DNA of 64,000 nucleotides, from contig OZ240674.1 in NCBI GenBank assembly GCA_965198795.1, positions 2,480,001 through 2,544,000 on the forward strand, read 5' to 3'. A program made the position numbers and the translations under genes. Below are positions 43,435 through 52,977 of this stretch, one piece after another. Source of the stretch: G965198795 sp965198795. Its GTDB lineage: Bacteria > Pseudomonadota > Alphaproteobacteria > Rhodospirillales > Casp-alpha2. The notes under the pieces were generated by a model. That model searched no databases and was not told the DNA's origin. It saw only the letters and a list, made by a program, of their open reading frames with translations. How positions within the stretch are numbered: the first letter of the stretch is position 1; every line of letters begins with the position of its first letter.

Positions 43435-44454
43435 ATGGCCCGCGTAAAAGACGATTACAGAGCGCTAACCGGCACGGAAAAGGCATCCATCTTCCTTTTA
43501 TCGTTGCACCAGGATCAGGCCGCTCTGTTGTTCGAACGCATGGATGACGATGAAATACGGGAAATTTCGGCCTCCATGGCTGCGCTGGGTTCGGTCCATT
43601 CCTCCGTCATCGAGCGTCTTTTCATCGAATTCGCGGACAAGCTCTCGTCCGCCGGCGGCTTGGTGGGTTCCGTCGATGCGGCCGAACGGTTGCTTTCAGC
43701 CTCCCTGCCGGAAGAACGTGTTCAAAGCATTCTGGAAGAGATGCGCGGTCCGGCCGGCCGGACCATGTGGGACAAGATGGGCAATGTGAACGAAGCCGTC
43801 CTGGCCAATTACCTGAAAAACGAATACCCGCAGACCGTTGCCGTTATCCTGTCCAAGATTCGCGCGGATCACTCATCCCGCGTCCTGGCTATGTTGCCGG
43901 AGAATTTCGCCATGGAGGTGATCATGCGGATGCTGCGGATGGAGGCTGTGCAGAAAGAAGTGCTCGACCACGTGGAGCGCACGCTGCGGACGGAATTTAT
44001 GACCAACCTGGCCCGGACGGCGCGGCGCGACAGTCACGAGGTGATGGCCGATATCTTCAACTCTCTCGACCGGAACACGGAAAACCGCTTCATGACCGCT
44101 TTGGAAGAGCGGAACCGGGAAAGCGCCGAAAAGATCAAATCCCTGATGTTCACCTTCGACGATCTGGTCAAGGTCGATCCTCAAGGCGTTCAGACGCTGT
44201 TACGTCAGGTGGAAAAAGAACAGCTGGCGCTGGCCCTCAAGGGAGCTTCCGACGAAGTGAAGGATCTCTTCTTCTCGAACATGTCCGAACGGGCCGGCAA
44301 AATGATGAAAGAAGACATGGAAGCCATGGGGGCTGTCCGCTTGAAAGAGGTGGACGAAGCGCAGGCCGCCATCGTTCAAACCGCGAAAGCCTTGTCGGAC
44401 GCCGGCGAAATCGTCATCGTGGGGGACAGCGAAGAAAGCGAATTGGTTTTCTAA
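43435..44454 (+). CDS. fliG: Flagellar motor switch protein FliG
   Basis: A 339-residue FliG, full length. It has an N-terminal domain (LTGTEKASIFLLSL), a middle domain with the conserved EYPQTVAVILSKI (EHPQ in most), and the C-terminal torque domain with MFTFDDLVKVDPQGVQTLLRQV and FFSNMSERAGKMMKEDMEAMG carrying the charged residues that contact MotA. GGAG lies about 11 nt upstream of ATG. No other flagellar structural gene is adjacent, so the flagellar cluster must lie elsewhere or be dispersed. Confidence 0.95.
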   Translation: MARVKDDYRALTGTEKASIFLLSLHQDQAALLFERMDDDEIREISASMAALGSVHSSVIERLFIEFADKLSSAGGLVGSVDAAERLLSASLPEERVQSILEEMRGPAGRTMWDKMGNVNEAVLANYLKNEYPQTVAVILSKIRADHSSRVLAMLPENFAMEVIMRMLRMEAVQKEVLDHVERTLRTEFMTNLARTARRDSHEVMADIFNSLDRNTENRFMTALEERNRESAEKIKSLMFTFDDLVKVDPQGVQTLLRQVEKEQLALALKGASDEVKDLFFSNMSERAGKMMKEDMEAMGAVRLKEVDEAQAAIVQTAKALSDAGEIVIVGDSEESELVF

Positions 44455-44513
44455 GTCTGTTTATGGCGGACAGTTCGAGCCTGGCGGGGCCGCTAACCTC
44501 CGTCTTGGTTGTG

Positions 44514-46265
44514 TTAGGGCGCGAACAGCGCTTTATCGGCCGGGCCGGCGTACGACACGCCGGCTTTCGCTTTTGCGCCAACCTCCCCGAGTTCGACGGA
44601 CAACGCCCCGGAAACCATATCCAAGTCCAGGGTCCCGTACATGGAGCCGCCATCGGCGACCAAAACAGCGTCGCCGGACATCGCCTTGCCGTGTTGGAGA
44701 TTGAACGCCGCCGTCATCCTGTCGAGCGCCACGTCCGCGCGCCCATCCCCTAAAATCCTGGCGATCTCGCCCCCCGTAAGCCGCCCGTTTTGCCAGATGA
44801 GACTGGCGGAGCCCAGCGCGGCGGCGCGCCACTCCTCAAATCCCGCCCCGACGGTCAGAATATCCAGCGCGCCGCTGATGCGTCCAGACACACCTTGTTT
44901 TTCAAATAGCACGGCCGCCAGCCGCTCCGCGTTCAGACCGGCGAAATCCAAATTCAGGCGAAGAGCGCGCTTCTGCTCGGCGGTTTTGATCTCACCGTTC
45001 CCTTCGACAACGCCGTCTTCCAATCGAACGTCTTTCAGAACGAACCCCAAATTGGGCGCTCCCTCGGACCAGGAGACCGATGCGGCGCCCGCAGCGCCTC
45101 GGAGCCCGCGAAAGCCGGAGCGCGTCCATTGCAGGGTCGCCTCGCCCGCCAATGGCCAAGCCAACTGCCCGCTGCGGCTGAAGGGAGCGGCGGCGGCGGA
45201 AAGCCCGCCGACATCCAGTTTTTCGATTGAAAATTCCGCCGACACCACCGGAACACGACCGGCAAACGACAGCGTCGCCCGGCCTTTAACCGTTTCACCG
45301 CCGACGTCGATATCAAGCTCATCAAAGTGGAACACGCCGGACCGATACGCCATACCTCCCGCCAGGGAAATCGGAGCGATCCGATCACCAGCCATGAACG
45401 GCAATAGACGAGACAACGCGCTCAGATCACTTAAATCGACATTGGTCTCCGCCTTGACGTCCAGAGCGCCGAAGCGGGACATGGTGCCGTTCATCTCAAC
45501 GAACAGCGGACCGCTTTGAAAAGACAAGCGCGCGGAATCTCGGCCATCTTCTTTCGCAAGCAAATCTCGCCGCCGTTCAACCTCTAGATAGATGGGCTCA
45601 TTTCCCCAGCGTCCTTCAGCGGTCAAACGCGCGCGCGCCGCCGTTTCGGCGTGATCCAGCACCGTCTCCAACTCAACATTGTCGATCAAAACGTCATGAG
45701 ACAAACGATCATCCGTGTATCGAATTGCGCCCCCGGTGATAGTCATCGCCCGAACGGCCAATGGCCAGTGGAACTCGGAGTGATCTCTCTTGTTTGCCGC
45801 CGCCGGATCAAGCCAGTTGCGGTCGCCGTCCTTTCCACGGTCAAGACGGATTTGCGGCCGAACCAAGGTCAGGCTTAGAATTTCGACCGCGCCGTCGGTT
45901 AAGCGTATCGGATTGATTGTCATTTCGATCCGGGCGATCCGGGCGAGAGGCAACGGCGTCTCGGCGCTTAAAGACCTTTGCTGGCGAACGAGTGTTATGT
46001 TCTCCGCCGTCACGCGCACATTGGGCAAGAACCCGACCGCCGCATCACCTTCAACCGAAACTTGATAGCCGGTGGCTTTCTCGATCAGCCACTCCGCGAG
46101 CCGGTCTCCGCCAATCAAGGCGCGAGCGCCGAGCGCCGCCACCACCAGGACGGCGGGAATCAGGACAAGCCACAGTCCCCGGCGAAATCCCCGGTCGTCC
46201 AACTCCGGGACATCGGGCGCGGCTTCGGCGGATATTGCAACGGCGGTATGAGACTTCCGCGTCAA
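44514..46265 (-). CDS. AsmA-family protein
   Basis: A 583-residue AsmA-type protein. One N-terminal membrane helix (GLWLVLIPAVLVVAALGARAL) is followed by the AsmA N-terminal repeat (WLIEKATGYQVSVEGDAAVGF) and a long beta-rich periplasmic region with the C-terminal LDILTVGAGFEEW and YGTLDLDMVSGALSVEL. These bridge-like proteins are implicated in lipid transport to the outer membrane. It is convergent with fliG. Its start overlaps the end of an EAL-domain fragment by 4 nt. Confidence 0.88.
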   Translation of the reverse strand: MTRKSHTAVAISAEAAPDVPELDDRGFRRGLWLVLIPAVLVVAALGARALIGGDRLAEWLIEKATGYQVSVEGDAAVGFLPNVRVTAENITLVRQQRSLSAETPLPLARIARIEMTINPIRLTDGAVEILSLTLVRPQIRLDRGKDGDRNWLDPAAANKRDHSEFHWPLAVRAMTITGGAIRYTDDRLSHDVLIDNVELETVLDHAETAARARLTAEGRWGNEPIYLEVERRRDLLAKEDGRDSARLSFQSGPLFVEMNGTMSRFGALDVKAETNVDLSDLSALSRLLPFMAGDRIAPISLAGGMAYRSGVFHFDELDIDVGGETVKGRATLSFAGRVPVVSAEFSIEKLDVGGLSAAAAPFSRSGQLAWPLAGEATLQWTRSGFRGLRGAAGAASVSWSEGAPNLGFVLKDVRLEDGVVEGNGEIKTAEQKRALRLNLDFAGLNAERLAAVLFEKQGVSGRISGALDILTVGAGFEEWRAAALGSASLIWQNGRLTGGEIARILGDGRADVALDRMTAAFNLQHGKAMSGDAVLVADGGSMYGTLDLDMVSGALSVELGEVGAKAKAGVSYAGPADKALFAP

Positions 46266-46570
46266 TTCATATCCCGCCTATCCGTCAAAAAGCCGCCCGG
46301 CTTTCCCGGCGGCGACGATTGATCTTCCGTTTCCACACCTTCTGCGGCGATCTTTCTATTCAACGCCTGCCCCATCCAGATGATGGTTCGGATGATTTCC
46401 GCATCATCCGTGTTGGTGGTGACGCCGTTCACGAACGGCCGGTCGATCTTAATCGTATCGATTAGAAATTTCCTCAGATAACTCAGCGGGGAGTATCCCG
46501 CGCCGAAGTCATCCATGGACACATGAGTCCGGTGATCATGGGGAACCTTCAGCGCCGCCGCGGAGGTCAC
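46262..46570 (-). pseudogene. EAL-domain (c-di-GMP phosphodiesterase) fragment
   Basis: Residues 17-80 match the C-terminal half of an EAL domain: VSMDDFGAGYSPLSYLRKF, then IKIDRPFVNGV and RKIAAEGVETEDQ. The DDFG-type metal residues and AEGVET are present, but the N-terminal half with the EAL motif itself and the C-terminal end are missing. It is about 100 codons against about 240 for a domain. It should be inactive. The last 18 residues are unrelated sequence ahead of asmA. Confidence 0.75.
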
Positions 46571-46599
46571 CGCAGACCGTATTAATTTTGCGGTTCGCT

Positions 46600-46824
46600 T
46601 CAGGGAGATTTACGAAGGCGAATATCGATTTCACGGGCGCCGATTTGACAGTCAAGCATTTCGGTTCCCGTAACGGAACAAAACTCTTCGAAATCCCGCG
46701 GCGCGCCCGGGTCGGTGGCTTTGACCAGCAGCGTGGCCCCCGGTTCCATTTTCTTCAGTGCTTTCTTGGCCTTCAGCACCGGCAAGGGACATTTCAGGCC
46801 CGTTGCGTCCAATGTTTCATCCAT
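46600..46824 (-). CDS. tusA: TusA-family sulfur carrier protein
   Basis: A 74-residue TusA/SirA homologue. The sulfur-carrying Cys is in LDATGLKCPLPVLKAKKAL, and the second conserved strand reads GATLLVKATDPGAPRDFEEF. Full length. TusA relays persulfide sulfur for tRNA thiolation and other sulfur transfers. It is divergent from a TSUP permease that may export sulfite or sulfonates, so a link with sulfur metabolism is plausible. Confidence 0.92.
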   Translation of the reverse strand: MDETLDATGLKCPLPVLKAKKALKKMEPGATLLVKATDPGAPRDFEEFCSVTGTEMLDCQIGAREIDIRLRKSP

Positions 46825-47012
46825 GGTCGTTCTCTTTCAATATCTGGTTCTATCATTTGAAACAGCGATGCGGAATGACGAAAATCCCGTGTGCGGCCGA
46901 TGGCTTCATTGACAGGCTCAAAGCCATAAAATACAAGCTTGTCGTGTGATTTATTTCCCCAGCTTAAGCGGACGCCTCCGAGCGAACTGTTTAATATCGA
47001 GGGTCCGGTTTC

Positions 47013-47930
47013 TTGGACATCTACCTACCCATTGCGGAGATTTCCGTTAACGTCTTCATCATTCTCGGAATGGGCGGCGGCGTTGGGTTTCTATCGGGTC
47101 TTTTCGGCGTCGGCGGCGGATTCTTGATGACGCCGCTGCTGATCTTTGTCGGCATTCCCCCCGCGGTCGCCGTGGCGACGGAAGCGAACCAGATTGTCGC
47201 GTCATCAGTCTCGGGCGTGCTGGCTCACTGGCGCCGCGGCAATGTGGATTTCGCCATGGGCTCAATACTGCTGCTGGGCGGCGTTGCGGGGTCCAGTTTC
47301 GGAGTCTGGCTGTTCACCCTCCTCCGCGATCTGGGCCAAATCGATCTCGTGATCAAGCTCTCCTACGTCGTCTTTCTAGGCGTCATCGGGGGCTTGATGC
47401 TGCTGGAAAGCGTGCGCGCCATGATGCGCCGGAAAAAATCCGGCGTGGCGGCCAGAAAGAGCCATCACAACTGGATGCATGGTCTGCCGTTCAAGATGCG
47501 GTTCCGGAAATCCCGGCTGTACATAAGCGCGTTATTGCCGATCGCCATCGGCTTTTTCGTCGGCGTTTTGGCCGCCATCATGGGGGTCGGCGGCGGCTTT
47601 GTCATGGTCCCGGCGATGATCTATATCCTGGGCATGCCGACCGCCGTGGTTGTCGGAACGTCTCTGTTCCAAATCATCTTCGTCACCGCGAACGTCACAA
47701 TCTTGCAATCCGTCACCAACCAGACGGTGGATATTGTTTTAGCGATTTTGCTGCTAGCTGGCGGCGTCATCGGCGCACAATTCGGCGCCAAGTTCGGCGC
47801 CCAGATGCAAGGCGAGCAACTCAGGGGACTGCTGGCGCTCATCGTGTTGGCGGTTTGTCTGAAATTGGGATTCGATTTGGTGGTCACCCCCGATGAACTT
47901 TATTTCATTGGCGCCGGAGGGCGCGGCTGA
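47013..47930 (+). CDS. TSUP (TauE/SafE) family permease
   Basis: A 305-residue permease with about eight membrane helices in two related halves. Each half carries a Gly-rich motif: FLSGLFGVGGGFLMTPLLIF and VLAAIMGVGGGFVMVPAMIYI. This is typical of sulfite/sulfoacetate exporters of the TSUP family. The start is TTG at 47013 with GAGGG about 9 nt upstream. The stop overlaps the start of the TIGR02186 gene by one base, so the two are translated together. Substrate is inferred from the family only. Confidence 0.9.
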   Translation: MDIYLPIAEISVNVFIILGMGGGVGFLSGLFGVGGGFLMTPLLIFVGIPPAVAVATEANQIVASSVSGVLAHWRRGNVDFAMGSILLLGGVAGSSFGVWLFTLLRDLGQIDLVIKLSYVVFLGVIGGLMLLESVRAMMRRKKSGVAARKSHHNWMHGLPFKMRFRKSRLYISALLPIAIGFFVGVLAAIMGVGGGFVMVPAMIYILGMPTAVVVGTSLFQIIFVTANVTILQSVTNQTVDIVLAILLLAGGVIGAQFGAKFGAQMQGEQLRGLLALIVLAVCLKLGFDLVVTPDELYFIGAGGRG

Positions 47931-48673
47931 TGCGGACCGTCCCCGTTCTCATCGCATTGTGTGTCGCCCTGCTGTCTGGGAAAGAAGCTGACGCGCGCGA
48001 GCTTACTATCGATTTGACCACGCCGGTTGTCCGAATTACCACGGGCTTCACAGGCACGGATTTACTGCTTTATGGAGCCGTTGAAGAGCCTGGCGACGTC
48101 GTCGTCGTCGTGCGCGGTCCAGCGGATGACCGCGTGGTCCGCCGCAAGCGGAAAGCCGCCGGTGTATGGGTCAACGGCGACGCCTTCGAGTTCCGTGAGG
48201 TGCCGGCTTTCTATTGGACGGCCAGCAACCGCCCGCTGGAAGAGTTCCTGCCCCGCGAAATTGCCGAGATTCATCAGATCGGAATTGAAAACCTGGAACT
48301 CAAATCCAACGAAACTCCGGCCCTTTCCCTTGATACGGCGGAGTATCGTCAAGGCTTGATCCGCAATCTAGAAAAAGCCGGTCTCTATACGCTGGAAACC
48401 CAGGACTTGGTGTTCCTGTCGAAAAACCTCTTCAGGACCCGTATCACCTTCCCGGCCAATGTATCGGTTGGAACCTTCGGCATTGACGTGTTCCTGATCA
48501 GGGATGGTGAACTGGAAAGTTTTGAAACCACGCTTCTGACTGTCCGCAAGTTTGGGATAGAAGCGGGCATATACGACCTCGCCCATAGGCAGTCCCTGAT
48601 ATACGGTTTGCTTGCGGTCCTAATCGCCACGGTGGCAGGATGGGCCGCAAACTCTGTCTTCCGGAAGAGTTAG
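47930..48673 (+). CDS. TIGR02186-family membrane-anchored protein
   Basis: A 247-residue protein with an N-terminal signal (VPVLIALCVALLSGKEADA), a beta-rich periplasmic domain (ITTGFTGTDLLLYGAVEEPGDV with VVVVRGP), and a C-terminal membrane helix (LIYGLLAVLIATVAGWAA). This layout is the TIGR02186 family, found in alphaproteobacteria next to TSUP permeases, as here. It may be an accessory subunit of the permease; no biochemical function is established. Confidence 0.88.
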   Translation: MRTVPVLIALCVALLSGKEADARELTIDLTTPVVRITTGFTGTDLLLYGAVEEPGDVVVVVRGPADDRVVRRKRKAAGVWVNGDAFEFREVPAFYWTASNRPLEEFLPREIAEIHQIGIENLELKSNETPALSLDTAEYRQGLIRNLEKAGLYTLETQDLVFLSKNLFRTRITFPANVSVGTFGIDVFLIRDGELESFETTLLTVRKFGIEAGIYDLAHRQSLIYGLLAVLIATVAGWAANSVFRKS

Positions 48674-48697
48674 GCCGGAATCAGAAGGGGCAACAGC

Positions 48698-49195
48698 ATG
48701 ACGGAAACATCGGAAAATATGGCGGAAGGCCAAGAAATCCGCACTTTTCTCTGCGTCGTCGATGACTCGGAAGAACTGTCCCGGGCCCTCCGGTTCGCCT
48801 GCCGTCGGGCCAGTAATACAGGTGGCCGCGTCGCCATTCTCTATGTCGTCGAGCCCGCCGAGTTCCAACATTGGATGGCCGTTGGGGAACGCATGCGCGA
48901 GGAAGCGCGCTCCGAGGCGGAGGAAATGACCCAGGCGGTCGCCTCGTCCGTTCAGCGGATGACCGGTCAAATTCCGACCATCTTCATCCGCGAGGGCAAA
49001 GCATCCGAGGAACTGATCAGCTTGATCAACGAGTACGAAGACATCTCGCTGTTGGTGCTGGGCGCCGCCATCGGTCAGGATGGTCCCGGTCCCTTGATCA
49101 AGACCCTGGTGGAGCGGATGGCCGGAAATCTCCGGGTCCCGGTCACCATCGTTCCGGGCAATCTTACCGACGAACAAATCGACGGCATCACGTAA
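48698..49195 (+). CDS. Universal stress protein (UspA family)
   Basis: 165 residues. N-terminal strand FLCVVDDSEELSRALRFA, VAILYVVEP, and the C-terminal LLVLGAAIGQDGPGPLIKTLVERM and VPVTIVPG. The ATP-binding G-2x-G-9x-GS motif is not clearly present in the usual form, so nucleotide binding is uncertain. It follows the TSUP/TIGR02186 pair by 24 nt and probably shares their transcript. It is convergent with rpe. Confidence 0.9.
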   Translation: MTETSENMAEGQEIRTFLCVVDDSEELSRALRFACRRASNTGGRVAILYVVEPAEFQHWMAVGERMREEARSEAEEMTQAVASSVQRMTGQIPTIFIREGKASEELISLINEYEDISLLVLGAAIGQDGPGPLIKTLVERMAGNLRVPVTIVPGNLTDEQIDGIT

Positions 49196-49200
49196 AAACA

Positions 49201-49893
49201 TCAAACACCGGCAAACAGCCGGCGGGTCGCCGTGACCAACGCGGCGGCGCGAAGGCCGGATATCGTTTTACTGTAATCGCCGTCCTTGAACACGGCGCTG
49301 CCCGCGACCACAACGTCCGCGCCGGCTTCGCAGACATCGCCGATAGTTTCCATGTTGACTCCGCCGTCAACCTCGACCTCAATGTTATATCCTGCCGTCA
49401 TTGCCTTGATTTTTCTTATTTTATTAAGCTGGTTCGGCATGAACGACTGCCCCCCGAAACCGGGATTGACGGACATCACGAGGATCAGATCCACCTTGTC
49501 CAGGACATACGCCAGGACAGATTCGCAGGTTCCGGGATTAAGCGAAACGCCAGCTTTCAGCCCCATTCCCTTAATTACCTGAAGCGAGCGATCAAGGTGT
49601 TTGTCGGCTTCCGTGTGCACCGTTATGATGTCGGCGCCGGCGTCTGCGTATGCCTCCAGATAAGGGTGCGCCGGATCAATCATCAAATGCACGTCAAAGG
49701 GCTTCTCCGTGACCTTGCGAAGCGACTTGATGACTGGCGGACCAACGGTCAGATTGGGCACGTAGTGGCCATCCATCACGTCGATATGGACGTAATCGCA
49801 TCCTGCCTCGTCGATCGCCGTGATTTCCTCGCCTAGTTTGGCGAAGTCTGCGGATAAGATCGATGGCGCGATCTTAATCTGACCATCAGTCAT
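49201..49893 (-). CDS. rpe: Ribulose-phosphate 3-epimerase
   Basis: About 230 residues. It has the TIM-barrel motifs KIAPSILSADFAKLGEEI, DYVHIDVMDGHYVPNLT, LVMSVNPGFGGQSFM and VDGGVNMETIGDVCEAGADV in pieces, with the metal His and Asp residues intact. ATG at 49893 follows GGAG by seven bases and is preferred over 49926. It precedes class I aldolase and transketolase genes on the same strand, forming a sugar-phosphate interconversion group. Confidence 0.97.
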   Translation of the reverse strand: MTDGQIKIAPSILSADFAKLGEEITAIDEAGCDYVHIDVMDGHYVPNLTVGPPVIKSLRKVTEKPFDVHLMIDPAHPYLEAYADAGADIITVHTEADKHLDRSLQVIKGMGLKAGVSLNPGTCESVLAYVLDKVDLILVMSVNPGFGGQSFMPNQLNKIRKIKAMTAGYNIEVEVDGGVNMETIGDVCEAGADVVVAGSAVFKDGDYSKTISGLRAAALVTATRRLFAGV

Positions 49894-49912
49894 GCTTGGT
49901 CTCCGGCACAGG

Positions 49913-50929
49913 TTAAGCGGCTTCACCCATATAGGCGCCCGCGCAGGCCGCGCTATTCAAGCGCGACCGCTCCAGGAGAGCGGCTTGCGCGGCCGGAACA
50001 TTCTCAACCTTACCGGCCCAGGCTTTCAAGGCGCTTTTCTGGAGCGCCCTGCCATAGGAATAGCTGAGCTTCCAAGGGACATCTCCACCATGGTTTTTAT
50101 TCATGCTGTTGAGGTTCAATGTCGCCTCCGCTTCCGACTGACCGCCGGAGAGAAACATGACGCCCGGCACGGCCGGCGGCACGCAGCGCTTCAGCACCCT
50201 CACGGTCCGCGCGGCAATTTCATCCGTTGACGCTTGCGTTGGGCAGCCGGAACCGGAAATCACCATGTTGGGCTTCAAGATGGTGCCTTCCAAGGCGACT
50301 TCCTGAAAACGCAGTTCGTGATAGACCGCTTCCAGCACTTGCGTCGTCACCCATTCACAAGTGTCGATGGTGTGATCGCCGTCCATCAACACTTCCGGCT
50401 CGACGATGGGCGTCAGGCCGCCTTCCTGGCAAATTTTGGCGTAACGCGCCAGGGCGTGGGCGTTGGCGTGAATGCAATAACGGCTGGGGATGTGATCGCC
50501 GATGGTGATGACCGCCCGCCATTTGGCGAAACGCGCGCCCAGCTTGACATATTCCTCAACCCGTCCCGGCAAGCCGTCGAGACCCTCGGTGATTTTCTCG
50601 CCGGGACGGCCCGGCAGCGCCTTCGCGCCAGCATCAACCTTGATGCCCGGAATGATGTTCCGCGCGGTCATCACATTCACCAGGGACGCGCCGTCGGCGG
50701 CGCTCTGGCGAATGGTCTCGTCATAAAGGATCGCGCCGGAGATGAATTTGCCCAGACCTTCTGTGCGGAACAGCAGCTCGCGGTAATCCCGGCGGTTTTC
50801 CTCGGTCGATTCAACATTAATGCTGTCGAACCGCTTCTTGATCGTGCCCGTGCTTTCGTCGGACGCTAGAAGCCCCCGGTCGTTATTAACCATTTCCTGT
50901 GCGGTTTTTGCGAGTTGATCCAGATTCAT
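49913..50929 (-). CDS. Class I fructose-bisphosphate aldolase
   Basis: About 338 residues. Class I (Schiff-base) aldolase: GLLASDESTGTIKKRFDSI, the Lys in PGIKVDAGAK, TPIVEPEVLMDGDHTID, the Schiff-base Lys in GTILKPNMVISG, and FLSGGQSEAEATLNL. ATG 50929 is preceded by GGGGAG; the frame extends to 50956. It cleaves fructose-1,6-bisphosphate and, in this neighbourhood, may also serve the pentose phosphate or Calvin-type routes. The C-terminal Tyr typical of animal enzymes is not evident. Confidence 0.95.
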   Translation of the reverse strand: MNLDQLAKTAQEMVNNDRGLLASDESTGTIKKRFDSINVESTEENRRDYRELLFRTEGLGKFISGAILYDETIRQSAADGASLVNVMTARNIIPGIKVDAGAKALPGRPGEKITEGLDGLPGRVEEYVKLGARFAKWRAVITIGDHIPSRYCIHANAHALARYAKICQEGGLTPIVEPEVLMDGDHTIDTCEWVTTQVLEAVYHELRFQEVALEGTILKPNMVISGSGCPTQASTDEIAARTVRVLKRCVPPAVPGVMFLSGGQSEAEATLNLNSMNKNHGGDVPWKLSYSYGRALQKSALKAWAGKVENVPAAQAALLERSRLNSAACAGAYMGEAA

Positions 50930-50985
50930 CCCTCTCTCCCCTAATCGTCCATTCAAATTTCAAAAGGCGCGCGCAAGCCGGCCGC

Positions 50986-52977
50986 CTATAAACGCGCCTT
51001 GACCTCGCGCGCCACGGCGTCCGCCGTGATATCGAAATGTTTGTACAGATCGCCGGCTGGCGCCGAGGCCCCGAAGCCGGTCATGCCAACGAACCCGCCG
51101 TTGGTTCCGACAAAGCGCTCCCAGCCCATCCCGACGGCGGCCTCCACGGCGACCCGGGCGCCGCCCTCTCCAAGGACTTGCGCTTTATAGGCGTCGTCCT
51201 GTGACTCGAATAACTCCCACGAAGGCACAGAAACGAGCGCTGTCGGAACGCCGTCCGCTTCGAGTGCGGCTCGGGCCTCGACGGCGATGGAGACCTCGGA
51301 ACCGGTGGCGAACAGGACCGCTTTCCGAAGCGAGGAAGCTTCTTTCAACACATAAGCCCCCCGGGCCGTCTTGTTTTCGGACGCGTCATCGCGCAGCGCC
51401 GGCACAGCCTGGCGTGTCAGCACCAGCCCCGTCGGGCCGCTGGTCCGGGTTAGAGCAACTTCCCAGGCTTCCGCGACCTCAATGGGATCGCAGGGCCGCA
51501 GCACGACGAAGTTGGGCGTCGCGCGCAGCATGGCGAGCGTCTCGACAGGCTGGTGGGTCGGTCCGTCTTCCCCAAGACCTATTGAGTCATGGGTCAGCAC
51601 ATAAACAACCCGTGTTCCCATCAGCGCCGACAACCGCATGGCGCCCCGCATGTAATCGGCGAAGACCAGAAACGTGCCGCCATAAGGGATCAGACCGCCG
51701 TGCAGCGCCATCCCGTTCATGGCCGCCGCCATGCCGTGCTCGCGCACCCCGTAGTGCACGTAACGACCGGAAAAATCCGCCGGCGTCACAGGCTCCATGT
51801 CCCTGGTCTTCGTATTCACGGAGCCCGTCAAATCAGCCGATCCGCCAATGAGCTCCGGCGCCGCCGGAGTAATGGCGCCCAACGTCTCGCCCGAAGCCTT
51901 CCGGGTCGCCCATTCCGGCGTCTCTTCCAGACATCTGGCCTTAAATGCCTCCAAAGCGCCGCGCAGCCCGTCCGGCGGTTCTCCGTTCATCAGACGATTG
52001 AACTCGTCCTTGTGCTCAGACGCGAGCAACCGGCTGGTCCAATCCTTGCGCTGTATGGCGCCTTGAGCGCCAATGGCGCGCCAGCTTTTCAGAACATCTT
52101 CCGGCACCTCGAACGGACCGTGAACCCAGCCCATGGCGTCACGGGCGGCGGCGATCTCTTCGCCGCCCAGGGGCGCGCCATGGGCCGCCGCCGTGCCCTC
52201 CTTGTTCGGCGCCCCCCGCCCGATCACCGTCTTGCATGCGATCATCGAGGGCGATTTGGTCCTCTTGGCCGCTTGAATGGCGGCGGCCACCGCGTCCGGA
52301 TTGTGGCCGTCCACGCTTTGACAATCCCAACCGGAAGCCTCAAACCGCTTGATTTGGTCATCGCTGACCGACAAGCCGGTTCCGCCATCAATGGAAATCG
52401 CGTTGTCGTCCCAAAGCACGATCAGCTTTTCGAGCTTCAAATGGCCAGCCATCGAGATCGCCTCTTGACTAACGCCCTCCATCAAGCAGCCGTCGCCAGC
52501 GATGACATAAGTGTGGTGATCCACCAAACCCTCGCCAAAGCGGGCCTTCATCATTTTTTCTGCAAGCGCCATGCCGGCGGCGGTGGCGAGCCCCTGGCCC
52601 AGCGGTCCCGTTGTTGTTTCAACGCCCATGGCGTGGCCATATTCGGGGTGGCCGGCGGTCCTGGAACTCAACTGGCGGAAGTTCTTGATCTCATCCAGAC
52701 TCATGTCTGGATAGCCCGTCAGATACAGAAGTGAATAAAGCAGCATGGAGCCGTGCCCAGCGCTAAGGACAAAGCGGTCACGGTCCGGCCAATGGGGCCG
52801 GCTGGGATCGAACTTCATGAAGCGCTGAAACAGGACCGTCGCCACGTCCGCCATTCCCATCGGCATGCCGGGGTGTCCGGAATTGGCGGCCTGAACCGCG
52901 TCGGCGGACAGGAAACGGATGGCGTTGGCCAAGTCGGCGTGAACGACACGCGGGGAGCCTTGGTCGGCGGCGGGCAT
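50986..52977 (-). CDS. tkt: Transketolase
   Basis: 663 residues. The thiamine diphosphate motif begins at VIAGDGCLMEGVSQEA and runs to WDDNAISIDG. Other matches: NSGHPGMPMGMADVAT, LSAGHGSMLLYSLL, FRQLSSRTAGHPEYG, HDSIGLGEDGPTHQPVE and the C-terminal FVGMTGFGASAP. ATG 52977 has GGAGG about 5 nt upstream; the upstream open frame to 53112 is arginine-rich and non-conserved. It is downstream of no visible regulator. Confidence 0.97.
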   Translation of the reverse strand: MPAADQGSPRVVHADLANAIRFLSADAVQAANSGHPGMPMGMADVATVLFQRFMKFDPSRPHWPDRDRFVLSAGHGSMLLYSLLYLTGYPDMSLDEIKNFRQLSSRTAGHPEYGHAMGVETTTGPLGQGLATAAGMALAEKMMKARFGEGLVDHHTYVIAGDGCLMEGVSQEAISMAGHLKLEKLIVLWDDNAISIDGGTGLSVSDDQIKRFEASGWDCQSVDGHNPDAVAAAIQAAKRTKSPSMIACKTVIGRGAPNKEGTAAAHGAPLGGEEIAAARDAMGWVHGPFEVPEDVLKSWRAIGAQGAIQRKDWTSRLLASEHKDEFNRLMNGEPPDGLRGALEAFKARCLEETPEWATRKASGETLGAITPAAPELIGGSADLTGSVNTKTRDMEPVTPADFSGRYVHYGVREHGMAAAMNGMALHGGLIPYGGTFLVFADYMRGAMRLSALMGTRVVYVLTHDSIGLGEDGPTHQPVETLAMLRATPNFVVLRPCDPIEVAEAWEVALTRTSGPTGLVLTRQAVPALRDDASENKTARGAYVLKEASSLRKAVLFATGSEVSIAVEARAALEADGVPTALVSVPSWELFESQDDAYKAQVLGEGGARVAVEAAVGMGWERFVGTNGGFVGMTGFGASAPAGDLYKHFDITADAVAREVKARL

